From NCBI GenBank assembly GCA_015521945.1, contig WANG01000071.1, positions 1 to 6,365 of the forward strand: DNA of 6,365 nt, in the 5' to 3' direction. Source of the DNA: Candidatus Hydrothermarchaeota archaeon (GTDB lineage: Archaea; Hydrothermarchaeota; Hydrothermarchaeia; Hydrothermarchaeales; BMS3B). The first letter of the stretch is position 1; each line of letters starts with the position of its first letter. The position numbers and the translations under genes were made by a program. This document shows, piece by piece, positions 1 through 5,878 of this stretch. The notes under the pieces are model-generated. The model was not told where the DNA came from. It saw only the letters and a list, made by a program, of their open reading frames with translations, and did no database searches.

Positions 1-7
1 ATAAGCC

Positions 8-2341
8 TCAGCTATCGCCGCTCCACCTGCGGTACCAGGTGAGGTATGTCTCGTTTCCGGTCGCCCTGTACATCTGCAGAAGAAGCTGCAGGTGCAGGCG
101 GTGGTACTCGGGGGCTGCCGGGTTTCCCAGGGCGTCGTAGTAGCTCCACCCTCCGCCAGCGTCGTATCCCGGAAGGAAGTGCCTCAGGCTCTCCTCTCCG
201 GCGGTGTAGAGCCTTAAAGCTAAGGTGCTGTTGGTGTTCTGCCAGTACTCACGCAGCCAGAGCAGGGTGGTTATGAAGCCGTTGAGCACGTAGGGCGGCT
301 CCTGCTTTGCGTACTCAGGGTACCACACCCACCCCTCTCTGCTGACCCTGAGCCCGCCCCTGCCTGCGTCCACCTCAAAAGCCCTGAGCGCCAGGTCTCC
401 GTACCTCAGGTAGCTCCGGTTGCCTGTGTAGAGGTACGCCAGCATCAGGGTCTTGATTATGCCAGCCTGCATCAGGGAGCCCGCCCATCCTGCCTCAAGC
501 CCGTAGCTGCGCCAGGGGAAGGGGTTCCTCCATATCACCCCGCCATCAAGGGGCTCGGCTCTGGATATGAGGAAGTCTGTCAGGTTGAGCGCCTCTCTCA
601 GGTACCCCACATCCCCTGTTTCCCCGTACCTGTAGAAGTTCTCCCTGGCAACCAGGGCTACGTTGTGGTAGGCGAGCTGCCACCCGAGCTCGCCCCCGTA
701 GTACGTCAGCGGCACCCCGCCCCTGGCCACGGTGTACCTCTCAACCACGTAGATGCTCAGGTTTCCGGTGTGCTCCCCCCAGGGTGCGGGGTAATTAACC
801 CCCTCCTGCCGGTATATCAGCCTGAGCTCAGGTTTGGTGTCAAGGCAGGGGGAGGCGATGAGGGGGTCCGCCACCACGTACTTCACGCCGTACCTCGCAA
901 GCACCTCCGTGGAGGCGCTGCACCTCAGGAAGCCCTTGGCGTCCTCCACCCTCCTGCTCACGTTCACGAAGACGTTTGAGAAGCCCGGTGGGAGAGCCAC
1001 GAACTTGTACCCGGTGAGCCCCGCCAAGTAGAGGGCGGTAACAGGGTGGGCGAGCACCACGCCCTCTCCGTACCTCTGCTCCGCATCCTCAAGGGCGTTG
1101 GCTGCGGCGGTGATGAAGGCGTACCTCCCGTGCCCTGGCTCAAGCAGGTGCTCCTCGCCCTTAACCCCGAACTCGGATTTAACCCCGGCGGCGGAGTTGG
1201 GGTTGAGCGCCACGTTGGCTGCCGCCGTGCCGAGGCTGAGGAGGAGGGTGAGAAGCAGGAGCTCCCTGGACCTGGGGTGCTGGTAAACGCCGAAGGCTGC
1301 GAGCATGAGCATGCCGTGCTCAATGAAGTCGGTGAAGCGGATGGGCTGGAAGCGGGTTGGCAGGGGGAGGTAGCCGTGGAGCCTGAGGAGCACCGCAGCC
1401 GCGATGAAGGAGCACACCAGCACCCTCTCCCGCCTGCGCAGTGAGGCGGTGAGGGCTCCGAGCAGTGCCAGGGAGAAGAGGAGCACGTTGTTCAGGTCGC
1501 CCAGGCTCTCGCCCCCCTCCACCCTGCTGACCACCCTGTTGAGCACCATGTCCTGCGCCACCATCAGGGGGTTGTCGGGGGAGGAGGTGAAGGGGTAGGC
1601 TGACCTGAAGGCGTAGAGCTTGTACACCATCTCCTGGGTGGGGTTCTGGGTTGCGCCGTGGTAGGTGAGCAGCAGGGGGAGCCAGTAGGGGGAGGCTGCA
1701 AGGAGAGCCACCCCCAGGATAACGCCTGCACGCCCACCCCTCTTGGAGCCCAGCAGGTAGAGCAGGGTGAAGGTGGCGAGCATTATGAAGGTGAAGAGGT
1801 GGAGCATGAGGCTCATGCCCAGCACGACGCCGGCGGCTATGCGGTACCTCAGCTTACCTGCACGAAGCAGCAGGAGCAGGTAGAAGGGCACCAGGGCGTA
1901 GGAGGTGTAGAGGGGCCAGGGCAGGAGCTCAACCCTCAGGGTGGAGCGGGGCAGCAGGGCAAGCACGCCCATGGCGGCGCCCAGCCTCTCGTCTCTGAGC
2001 TCCCTGCCGAGCAGATAGTATCCTGCGAGCATGCTTAAAGTCTGGGGCAGCACCCAGGTGTTGAAGAGGGTCACCGGCGATGCCCCTGTGAGGCGTTGCA
2101 GGGCTGCTATGAGCGCGTGCTGGAGCCAGGGGTAGTAGGCGTACTCCCCCAAGTAGTGGGGGTCCTGCCAGGGCAGGTAGCCTTTGACCATGCTCATTAT
2201 TATGCTCAGATGCAGAAACGTGCTTCCTCCGAATACAGAGCCCACGGGAGCGGTGTACCTTGAGGTGTTGAGCAGTAAAAGCACGGCTACAGCGGCAAAC
2301 GCTGCCCAGTACACGTAAACCTCCCCGGCTCTCCCCTTCAT
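8..2341 (-). CDS. GT-C-like membrane protein fused to a D-glucuronyl C5-epimerase-type catalytic domain
   Basis: The 777-residue protein has three parts. Residues ~9-380 contain about 10-12 hydrophobic segments with a first extracytoplasmic loop (residues ~38-75, ending in a YYPWLQH motif) laid out as in GT-C glycosyltransferases. Residues ~380-540 are a soluble stretch of the kind often following such membrane modules (ARYGVKYVVADP at 482-493, then IYVVERY at 530-536). Residues ~553-773 match, from memory, the C-terminal domain of animal heparosan-glucuronate C5-epimerase: GLEAGWAGSLMQA (614-626), WYPEYAKQEPPYVLNGF (673-689), LPGYDAGGGWSYYD (723-736) and PEYHRLHLQL (744-753). Tyrosines 674/677, 734/735 and 746 sit where the catalytic tyrosines of the animal enzyme lie. 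That family inverts C5 of uronic acids (GlcA to IdoA) in a polymer. Seven N-glycosylation sequons, six of them after residue 459, suit an extracytoplasmic C-terminus. The end lines up with the family's usual C-terminus, so the gene looks complete. The ATG start fits a TATA box centred ~27 nt upstream. Substrate is unknown; the epimerase assignment is firmer than GT activity. Confidence 0.8.
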   Translation of the reverse strand: MKGRAGEVYVYWAAFAAVAVLLLLNTSRYTAPVGSVFGGSTFLHLSIIMSMVKGYLPWQDPHYLGEYAYYPWLQHALIAALQRLTGASPVTLFNTWVLPQTLSMLAGYYLLGRELRDERLGAAMGVLALLPRSTLRVELLPWPLYTSYALVPFYLLLLLRAGKLRYRIAAGVVLGMSLMLHLFTFIMLATFTLLYLLGSKRGGRAGVILGVALLAASPYWLPLLLTYHGATQNPTQEMVYKLYAFRSAYPFTSSPDNPLMVAQDMVLNRVVSRVEGGESLGDLNNVLLFSLALLGALTASLRRRERVLVCSFIAAAVLLRLHGYLPLPTRFQPIRFTDFIEHGMLMLAAFGVYQHPRSRELLLLTLLLSLGTAAANVALNPNSAAGVKSEFGVKGEEHLLEPGHGRYAFITAAANALEDAEQRYGEGVVLAHPVTALYLAGLTGYKFVALPPGFSNVFVNVSRRVEDAKGFLRCSASTEVLARYGVKYVVADPLIASPCLDTKPELRLIYRQEGVNYPAPWGEHTGNLSIYVVERYTVARGGVPLTYYGGELGWQLAYHNVALVARENFYRYGETGDVGYLREALNLTDFLISRAEPLDGGVIWRNPFPWRSYGLEAGWAGSLMQAGIIKTLMLAYLYTGNRSYLRYGDLALRAFEVDAGRGGLRVSREGWVWYPEYAKQEPPYVLNGFITTLLWLREYWQNTNSTLALRLYTAGEESLRHFLPGYDAGGGWSYYDALGNPAAPEYHRLHLQLLLQMYRATGNETYLTWYRRWSGDS

Positions 2342-2364
2342 GCCGGCAGGCTTCTGCTTGGCGG

Positions 2365-2372
2365 TATATAAA
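2365..2372 (-). promoter_or_regulatory. TATA box of the GT-C/epimerase gene
   Basis: On the minus strand this reads TTTATATA, close to the archaeal TATA consensus. Its centre is about 27 nt before the ATG at 2341, so transcription should begin at or next to the start codon. No Shine-Dalgarno sequence is seen before the ATG. A leaderless mRNA is inferred. Confidence 0.75.
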
Positions 2373-2437
2373 CCATGCGCTCGTCTTGCATGCCTGAGCT
2401 TTGCGGGTAACAGGGCTAAGAAGCGTCTGAATGGCTG

Positions 2438-2638
2438 CTATTCACGGCATGCGATGCTGGTCAGCATGAAGAAAATGGCAAAAACTCCCGCAGCGATGGC
2501 GTCGTAGAAGTAAACCTCGGTGCTTATCCCCAGTATCTCGGTGCCGAAGAGCATGTTTCCCCAGGCGAGGAGGTACGTGGCTATGCCGCAGAACGCGAAT
2601 ATCCAGGAGATTATCCTGAGAGCAGATACCCCATCCAT
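2438..2638 (-). CDS. Small two-helix membrane protein of unknown function
   Basis: This 66-residue protein is not recognised. It has two hydrophobic segments, at residues ~6-30 and ~44-63, joined by a short loop with few charges (FGTEILGISTEVY, 31-43). Cysteines lie at residues 17 and 64, and the protein ends in CRE. Nothing resembles a catalytic motif. The gene lies 96 bp upstream of the GT-C/epimerase gene on the same strand and has its own AT box centred 26 nt before the ATG. That promoter placement, the hydrophobic pattern and the lack of a longer competing frame argue that it is a real gene. No T-rich terminator follows it, so read-through into the epimerase gene is possible. Small membrane proteins of this form can be subunits or regulators of larger membrane complexes, but no role can be assigned here. 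Confidence 0.6.
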   Translation of the reverse strand: MDGVSALRIISWIFAFCGIATYLLAWGNMLFGTEILGISTEVYFYDAIAAGVFAIFFMLTSIACRE

Positions 2639-2660
2639 ATCCTAATATGTGCGGCATCTC

Positions 2661-2667
2661 ATAAAAA
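2661..2667 (-). promoter_or_regulatory. TATA-like box of the small membrane protein gene
   Basis: The minus strand reads TTTTTAT, preceded by the purine-containing stretch GCCAAAGG that could serve as a BRE. The centre is 26 nt before the ATG at 2638, again implying a leaderless transcript. The assignment rests on composition and spacing. Confidence 0.55.
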
Positions 2668-2699
2668 CCTTTGGCAAGTAGGTGGGAGCTGTTCCAGAT

Positions 2700-2825
2700 G
2701 GGTGTACGGTGCTAATTTTCACTTACCCGGTGGGTCTGCTCTCTGCCCCTGAAACAGGCCAACTTCACCTGCAGCTCTCCCCACCCGGGTGGTTGTGGTA
2801 CACCGTGAGAGCCTCGGTAACACCC
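2700..2825. ncRNA. Candidate structured RNA: nested inverted repeats, strand and family unknown
   Basis: No reading frame of note covers this stretch, but several complementary segments nest inside one another. ACCCGGTGGG (2725-2734) pairs with CCCACCCGGGT (2780-2790), giving 10 bp with one bulged C. Inside it CTGC/GCAG (2736-2739/2771-2774) and CCTG-AAA-CAGG (2748-2758) can pair. Outside it ACGGTG (2706-2711) pairs with CACCGT (2801-2806), and GGGTGT (2700-2705) with ACACCC (2820-2825). An alternative outer helix is GGTGTAC/GTACACC (2701-2707/2798-2804), and ACACC (2820-2824) can also pair with GGTGT (2831-2835). It lies between the tRNA and the small membrane gene. I looked for hallmarks of 5S rRNA, SRP RNA, RNase P RNA and box C/D guides and saw none. 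It could be an unrecognised non-coding RNA, a DNA-level regulatory repeat or chance pairing in GC-rich DNA. Confidence 0.35.
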
Positions 2826-2839
2826 GCAGAGGTGTGACA

Positions 2840-2870
2840 GAAGAAAGGGATGCAGGGGCAGAGCCCTGCA
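2840..2870 (-). terminator. Hairpin plus T/C-rich tract downstream of the tRNA gene
   Basis: A 7-bp inverted repeat (TGCAGGG/CCCTGCA, 2851-2870, 6-nt loop) lies six bases beyond the tRNA 3' end. On the minus strand it is followed by CCCTTTCTTCT (2849-2839). Archaeal termination relies mainly on T-rich tracts, so this pyrimidine run with a preceding hairpin is a reasonable end for the tRNA transcript. The tract is interrupted by C, which lowers confidence. Confidence 0.4.
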
Positions 2871-2875
2871 CCTGA

Positions 2876-2951
2876 TAGCGGGGGGTCGATTTGAACGACC
2901 GATCTCCGGGTTATGAGCCCGGCGGGATGGACCTAGCTACCCCACCCCGCT
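2876..2951 (-). tRNA. Initiator tRNA-Met (anticodon CAT)
   Basis: The minus strand folds into a complete cloverleaf. The acceptor stem is AGCGGGG/CCCCGCT with all 7 bp paired. The D arm has a GGG/CCC stem plus A14, G18 and G19. The anticodon stem is CCGGG/CCCGG around the loop CTCATAA, with the anticodon complementary to 2913-2915. The T arm is GGTCG-TTCAAAT-CGACC. The discriminator base is A (2876). The A1-U72 pair and the three consecutive G-C pairs at 29-31/39-41 are the hallmarks of archaeal initiator tRNA and separate it from elongator tRNA-Met. There is no intron, and CCA is not encoded (the next bases are TCA), so it must be added afterwards. The tRNA delivers the first methionine to the ribosome. 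It has its own promoter in the 53-bp gap after the flippase gene. Confidence 0.95.
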
Positions 2952-2973
2952 GTTATACTTCTGTTGGCATATC

Positions 2974-2990
2974 ATCATAAAGAATTTTCA
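2974..2990 (-). promoter_or_regulatory. BRE/TATA promoter of the initiator tRNA gene
   Basis: The minus strand reads TGAAAATTC followed by TTTATGAT (2981-2974). The TATA-like box is centred 26-27 nt before the first tRNA base at 2951, the standard archaeal spacing, and the A-rich stretch is where a BRE belongs. Transcription would start at or very near the mature tRNA 5' end. Confidence 0.65.
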
Positions 2991-3004
2991 TCACCTGCAG
3001 GCTG

Positions 3005-4255
3005 CTAAGCTCCCGGCTTTCTCCTTCCAACCTCCCTGTAGAGGGCTAACATGGCGAGCACCCCTGCGGCTGCGGAGCTCGCGGCTGAGGCAGAAGCGGC
3101 GCCCATCATCCCGTACTCGGGGATGAGGAGCAGGCAGAGGGCAACCTCAAGGAGCACCGCGAGGGTGAGGATTCTTGCGGGTGCCTCTGGCTTTCCCAGC
3201 CCCTGAAGCGCTCCCGTGCTCACGCTGAACAGCCCGTAGAAGAAGCTTCCAGCCACGAGCACCCTCAGGGGCTCCGCAGCCCCCGCGTAGGTGGCGCCGA
3301 AGAGCAGGACGACCAGCTCCCTGGCGAAGATGGCTGTGATGAGGCTGACACCCCCGAGCACAGCGACGGTGGCACGGAAGGAGCCTGCCAGGGTTCTGGT
3401 CAGCTCGCCCCTCCTGCCGGAGGCGCTCAGGGCGGAGACCCTGGGCAGGAGCACGGCGCTCAGCGCCATGGCAAAGGCGAGCGCCACCCTTGCGGCTGGA
3501 GAGGCGGCGCCGTAGATTCCCACCTCCTCCGGGGGTGCGTAGAAGCCGAGCAGGATGATGTCTAAGAAGGCGAGCAGGAAGCCCAGGGCTGAGCTCACCG
3601 ACACGGGCAGGGAGAAGTAGAAGAGCCTCCTGAACTCCTTCATCCCGCCCCTGCCGAGCTCGCGGAGGGTGAGGGGGAGCGCCAGCGCGAGCACACCCGC
3701 GAACCCGAGGGTTGAGCCGAGCACCGCGGAGGCGGCGGTTGCAGACAATGCGACCGCTCCGGCGGCGAGCAGGATTCTGAGGAGCTGCAGGGAGGTGAGC
3801 AGGGCAGCCATCGCTCCGAACCTCCCGGTGCCCTGGAGCACGCCCGTGAGCACGGCGAGGGCAAACCCGAAGGGCAGGGCGGCGGCGGAGAGCTGCAGCA
3901 CGGGGGAGAGGCTCTCAATCCCGTAGGCGCCGGCTATAATGGGGGAGAGCACCACAAAAGCCAGCGCTAAAGCGGCGCCAGCCAGGGTGTAGTACACGAG
4001 CCCCGCACCCGCCACGGCGGCGCTCCTCCTGGGCTCTCCCTTAGCCCTGTGCTCGGCAACGAACTTCGCAACGCTCGGGGCTATTCCCGCCGACCCGAGC
4101 ACCACCACGAGGAACTGCAGGGGGAGGGCGAGGCTCAGGATGCCGTACTCCTGGGGGGTCAGCATCCTCGCCATCAGTATGCGGTAGAGGTAGCTGCCGA
4201 AGCGCACCGCGAGGTTTCCTGCAGTCAGCTTAAGACTTGAGCCGATGATACCCAT
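3005..4255 (-). CDS. Oligosaccharide/polysaccharide flippase, Wzx-like (MOP superfamily)
   Basis: This integral membrane protein of about 416 residues probably moves lipid-linked glycans across the cytoplasmic membrane. It has roughly 12 hydrophobic segments over its whole length, the usual size for this family. Numbering from the upstream GTG at 4261, family-like features are the N-terminal SSLKLTAGNLAVRFGSYLYR (8-27), LTPQEYGILSL (34-44), GSAGIAPSVAKFVAEHRAKG (56-75), APPEEVGIYGAASP (242-255), ALQGLGKPEAPARI (351-364) and PEYGMMGAASASA (381-393). Two in-frame GTG codons (4261, 4258) precede the ATG at 4255. I prefer the ATG because the AT box centred at ~4282 would start transcription at ~4256. 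It reads away from the lipoprotein gene and toward the initiator tRNA. With the GT-C/epimerase protein and the family 2 glycosyltransferase it suggests a surface-glycan pathway. Its glycan substrate cannot be read from the sequence. Confidence 0.85.
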   Translation of the reverse strand: MGIIGSSLKLTAGNLAVRFGSYLYRILMARMLTPQEYGILSLALPLQFLVVVLGSAGIAPSVAKFVAEHRAKGEPRRSAAVAGAGLVYYTLAGAALALAFVVLSPIIAGAYGIESLSPVLQLSAAALPFGFALAVLTGVLQGTGRFGAMAALLTSLQLLRILLAAGAVALSATAASAVLGSTLGFAGVLALALPLTLRELGRGGMKEFRRLFYFSLPVSVSSALGFLLAFLDIILLGFYAPPEEVGIYGAASPAARVALAFAMALSAVLLPRVSALSASGRRGELTRTLAGSFRATVAVLGGVSLITAIFARELVVLLFGATYAGAAEPLRVLVAGSFFYGLFSVSTGALQGLGKPEAPARILTLAVLLEVALCLLLIPEYGMMGAASASAASSAAAGVLAMLALYREVGRRKPGA

Positions 4256-4278
4256 CACCACACCATGTAGCTTCTTGG

Positions 4279-4293
4279 CAATAAGAGTTTTGG
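4279..4293 (-). promoter_or_regulatory. BRE/TATA-like promoter of the flippase gene
   Basis: The minus strand reads CCAAAA (4293-4288) followed by CTCTTATTG (4287-4279). The AT box centre is ~27 nt before the ATG at 4255, so a leaderless mRNA starting at about 4256 is inferred. The box is a weak match to the TATA consensus. Confidence 0.45.
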
Positions 4294-4335
4294 TGTAACA
4301 GAAAAGCCATAGCCCGTTAGATTTCGGGATGGTTG

Positions 4336-4343
4336 AGAGGTGA
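4336..4343 (+). promoter_or_regulatory. Shine-Dalgarno sequence that sets the lipoprotein start
   Basis: AGAGGTGA lies 4 nt before the GTG at 4348 and is complementary to the usual archaeal 16S rRNA 3' end. It overlaps the upstream in-frame TTG (4333), so the TTG is unlikely to be the start. A possible promoter further left (CAGAAAAGCCATAG, 4299-4312) is too weak to annotate. Confidence 0.75.
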
Positions 4344-4347
4344 AATC

Positions 4348-5058
4348 GTGAGGTTTCCTGCGGTGCTTCTCCTCCTGCTCACCGTGACGCTGCTGCTGGG
4401 GTGCACCTCTGGCAAGAAGAAGCCAGAGAGCATACAGGAGAAGGTCAGGGTGGCGAAGGAGATACAGGAGGAGTACGAGGACGCCTACTCGGCTCTCGCC
4501 AGCGCTATCGCGAGGGGTGATGTGGAGGCAGCCAAGCGCAGCTACTCCGAGCTGGTATCCGCCTACAGGAAGGCCGTGGACAGGGCTGGGAAGAGGCACA
4601 TGGACTTCTTCGTGGATGAAGGTAAGCTGAGAAGCCTCGGGGAGCAGCTCAGCGCGGGTGAGCTTGAAGCCGCGAATGCTACCCTCTCCCAGATAACCGG
4701 GAGCTGCGGGGTGAGCGTGTGCCACATGCGCACCGGCGGAGCTATGGCGAACCTTGAGTACGAGTACAGCAGGCTGAAGGACGCCCTTGAGGAGGGCAAC
4801 ATGAGCGAGGCAAGGCAGCGCTTCCCGGTGTTCAGGCGCTACTTCTACGAGAGCCGCGAGGCGACGCGGCAGTTCCTTCCCGAGCTTACGGAGGAGGCTA
4901 TGCGGGAGGAGTACATCGTGGAGCTTGAGAAGGCTCTGGAGCAGGACAACCTGAGCGCCGCCAGGGAGGCGATGCAGGTGATATCCGAGAGAACCTGCTC
5001 CATAAACAACGGGTGCCACGCCATGCTGCTCACGGCGGGTGCTCCGGGTTATGAGTGA
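4348..5058 (+). CDS. Lipoprotein with two repeated helical units and C-X4-CH / C-X5-CH motifs; probable diheme cytochrome
   Basis: This 236-residue protein starts with GTG, chosen because of the Shine-Dalgarno sequence 4 nt upstream. Residues 1-18 are a lipoprotein signal (MRFP, then a leucine-rich core) ending in LLLG-C19, so the mature protein should be lipid-anchored outside the membrane. The rest is charged and helical and consists of two similar units, ~40-128 and ~137-226. Each has an EYE.. helix, a short turn (ARGDVEAAK at 55-63, EEGNMSEAR at 148-156), a second such turn (SAGELEAAN at 102-110, EQDNLSAAR at 198-206), then a cysteine pair and histidine: C120-X4-C125-H126 and C217-X5-C223-H224. 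A helical bundle with CxxCH near its end recalls cytochrome c', but the spacing here is longer than the usual two residues. Covalent heme c is therefore likely but unproven; simple disulfides are the alternative. Its stop codon directly abuts that of dph5. Three N-glycosylation sequons (N110, N151, N201) are present. Confidence 0.7.
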   Translation: MRFPAVLLLLLTVTLLLGCTSGKKKPESIQEKVRVAKEIQEEYEDAYSALASAIARGDVEAAKRSYSELVSAYRKAVDRAGKRHMDFFVDEGKLRSLGEQLSAGELEAANATLSQITGSCGVSVCHMRTGGAMANLEYEYSRLKDALEEGNMSEARQRFPVFRRYFYESREATRQFLPELTEEAMREEYIVELEKALEQDNLSAAREAMQVISERTCSINNGCHAMLLTAGAPGYE

Positions 5059-5826
5059 CTACTCCACCCAGAACATGCGCAGCCACTCCTCCTCCATGAA
5101 GTGCAGCTCACCCGGCACCACTAAGGTGTGGGGGGTGCCGCCGAGGGATTCGCTTAGGGTGAGGAGCCTCTCAGCTTTGCCCGCGGTCACCCTGCACTCG
5201 GGGGAGCCCACACGCGAAACCACCACCACCGTGGTGGAGCCCCTGAAGACCCCCATGCCCAGCCTCTCCTCAAGCTCCAGCAGGTACCTCATCCCCTCGG
5301 CGGCGCTCATCTCCCCCTCCTCTCCCAGGTCAAGCAGCAGCATGGTGTGCAGCCCCCTCTCCAAGTTCTCCCTGAGCACGTGGTACGGGGTCTCGGGCAT
5401 GTAGGCGCCTGAGGCTCTTGGAATGGTGGCGCACCTGCCGAACCTGTAGTTGTGCAGCCCCGCCGCCGAGGGCACCGCTGAGAACACGGAGGCGTTGTGA
5501 ATCACCCGCACGGGTATGCGGCGCTTCTCAGCCTCCAGCCTGAGCGCCTGGTGGGTGGTGGAGATAAGCGGGTCCCCGGCTACCATGAGCCCCACCCTCC
5601 TGCCTGCTGCCTCCTCCAGCAGCCTCTCCCCCTCATCCTCCAGCTCCCTTCTGCCGAGCTCTTTAACCTTGGTTCCCAGCAGCTCCTCCAGCCTGCTCAG
5701 CCTCAGCCCGGGCATTCTGGAGGTGTACAGCTCAACGTACACGGAGTCGCAGGCTCTGAGCTCCTCCAGACCCCTGAGGCTCAGGTCAAGCTCATCGTAC
5801 AGCCCCATACCGACAAGCACGAGCAT
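5059..5826 (-). CDS. dph5: Diphthine synthase (diphthamide biosynthesis methyltransferase)
   Basis: This 255-residue cytoplasmic enzyme uses S-adenosylmethionine to methylate the 3-amino-3-carboxypropyl group on a histidine of elongation factor 2, the second stage of diphthamide synthesis. It belongs to the tetrapyrrole-methylase-like fold family and is close to the usual archaeal length. Visible signatures are LVGMGLYDE at the N-terminus (4-12), VYVELYTS (29-36), VAGDPLISTTH (82-92), HNASVFSAVPSAAGLHNYRF (110-129), TMLLLDL (161-167), VVVSRVGSPE (201-210) and PHTLVVPGELHFMEEEWL (232-249). The ATG at 5826 has only a weak purine stretch (AGAGGA) directly before it, and a shared AT box is centred ~24 nt upstream, so the mRNA may be leaderless. 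The gene is convergent with the lipoprotein gene, with no bases between the stop codons, and divergent from the glycosyltransferase. It is a housekeeping gene with no expected tie to glycan assembly. Confidence 0.95.
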   Translation of the reverse strand: MLVLVGMGLYDELDLSLRGLEELRACDSVYVELYTSRMPGLRLSRLEELLGTKVKELGRRELEDEGERLLEEAAGRRVGLMVAGDPLISTTHQALRLEAEKRRIPVRVIHNASVFSAVPSAAGLHNYRFGRCATIPRASGAYMPETPYHVLRENLERGLHTMLLLDLGEEGEMSAAEGMRYLLELEERLGMGVFRGSTTVVVVSRVGSPECRVTAGKAERLLTLSESLGGTPHTLVVPGELHFMEEEWLRMFWVE

Positions 5827-5846
5827 TCCTCTTCACTCTCCGATAG

Positions 5847-5854
5847 ATTTAATA
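5847..5854. promoter_or_regulatory. Shared AT box between dph5 and the glycosyltransferase gene
   Basis: ATTTAATA is the most AT-rich octamer in the 52-bp divergent gap and is nearly symmetric (ATTTAAT against ATTAAAT). Its centre is ~28 nt before the glycosyltransferase ATG (5879) and ~24 nt before the dph5 ATG (5826), so it could place a start at either gene. A second candidate for dph5 is TTTTAAG on the minus strand (5874-5868), which would give a short leader. Confidence 0.5.
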
Positions 5855-5878
5855 CCAGCCTCTCCAACTTAAAACCTA

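Noticed and set aside
2442..2657. A 71-codon frame overlapping the small membrane protein gene in another frame
   Set aside because: Its product has no membrane or domain pattern, and the AT box centred 26 nt before 2638 fits the other frame.
2700..2870. Possible CRISPR array, 5S rRNA, SRP RNA or RNase P RNA in the gene-free stretch
   Set aside because: There are no regularly spaced direct repeats, and none of the conserved core sequences I know for those RNAs is visible on either strand.
2967..2997. Two box C-like sequences on the minus strand (GTGATGA and ATGATGA), suggesting a C/D guide RNA
   Set aside because: No CTGA box D or D' lies at the required positions. The region is better explained as the BRE/TATA promoter of the tRNA.
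4333..4347. TTG at 4333 as the lipoprotein start
   Set aside because: It would overlap its own ribosome binding site, and the GTG at 4348 has a Shine-Dalgarno sequence at correct spacing and gives a compact signal peptide.
4255..5019. A 254-codon open frame on the minus strand opposite the lipoprotein gene
   Set aside because: It is almost entirely antisense to the lipoprotein, which has a signal peptide, lipobox, Shine-Dalgarno sequence and internal repeat. The antisense translation is Leu/His/Pro-rich with no recognisable domain, as expected of a GC-rich shadow frame.
5219..5237. Short inverted repeat of CCACC/GGTGG units
   Set aside because: It lies inside dph5 and results from a run of valine and threonine codons in the conserved TTVVVVSRVG segment.
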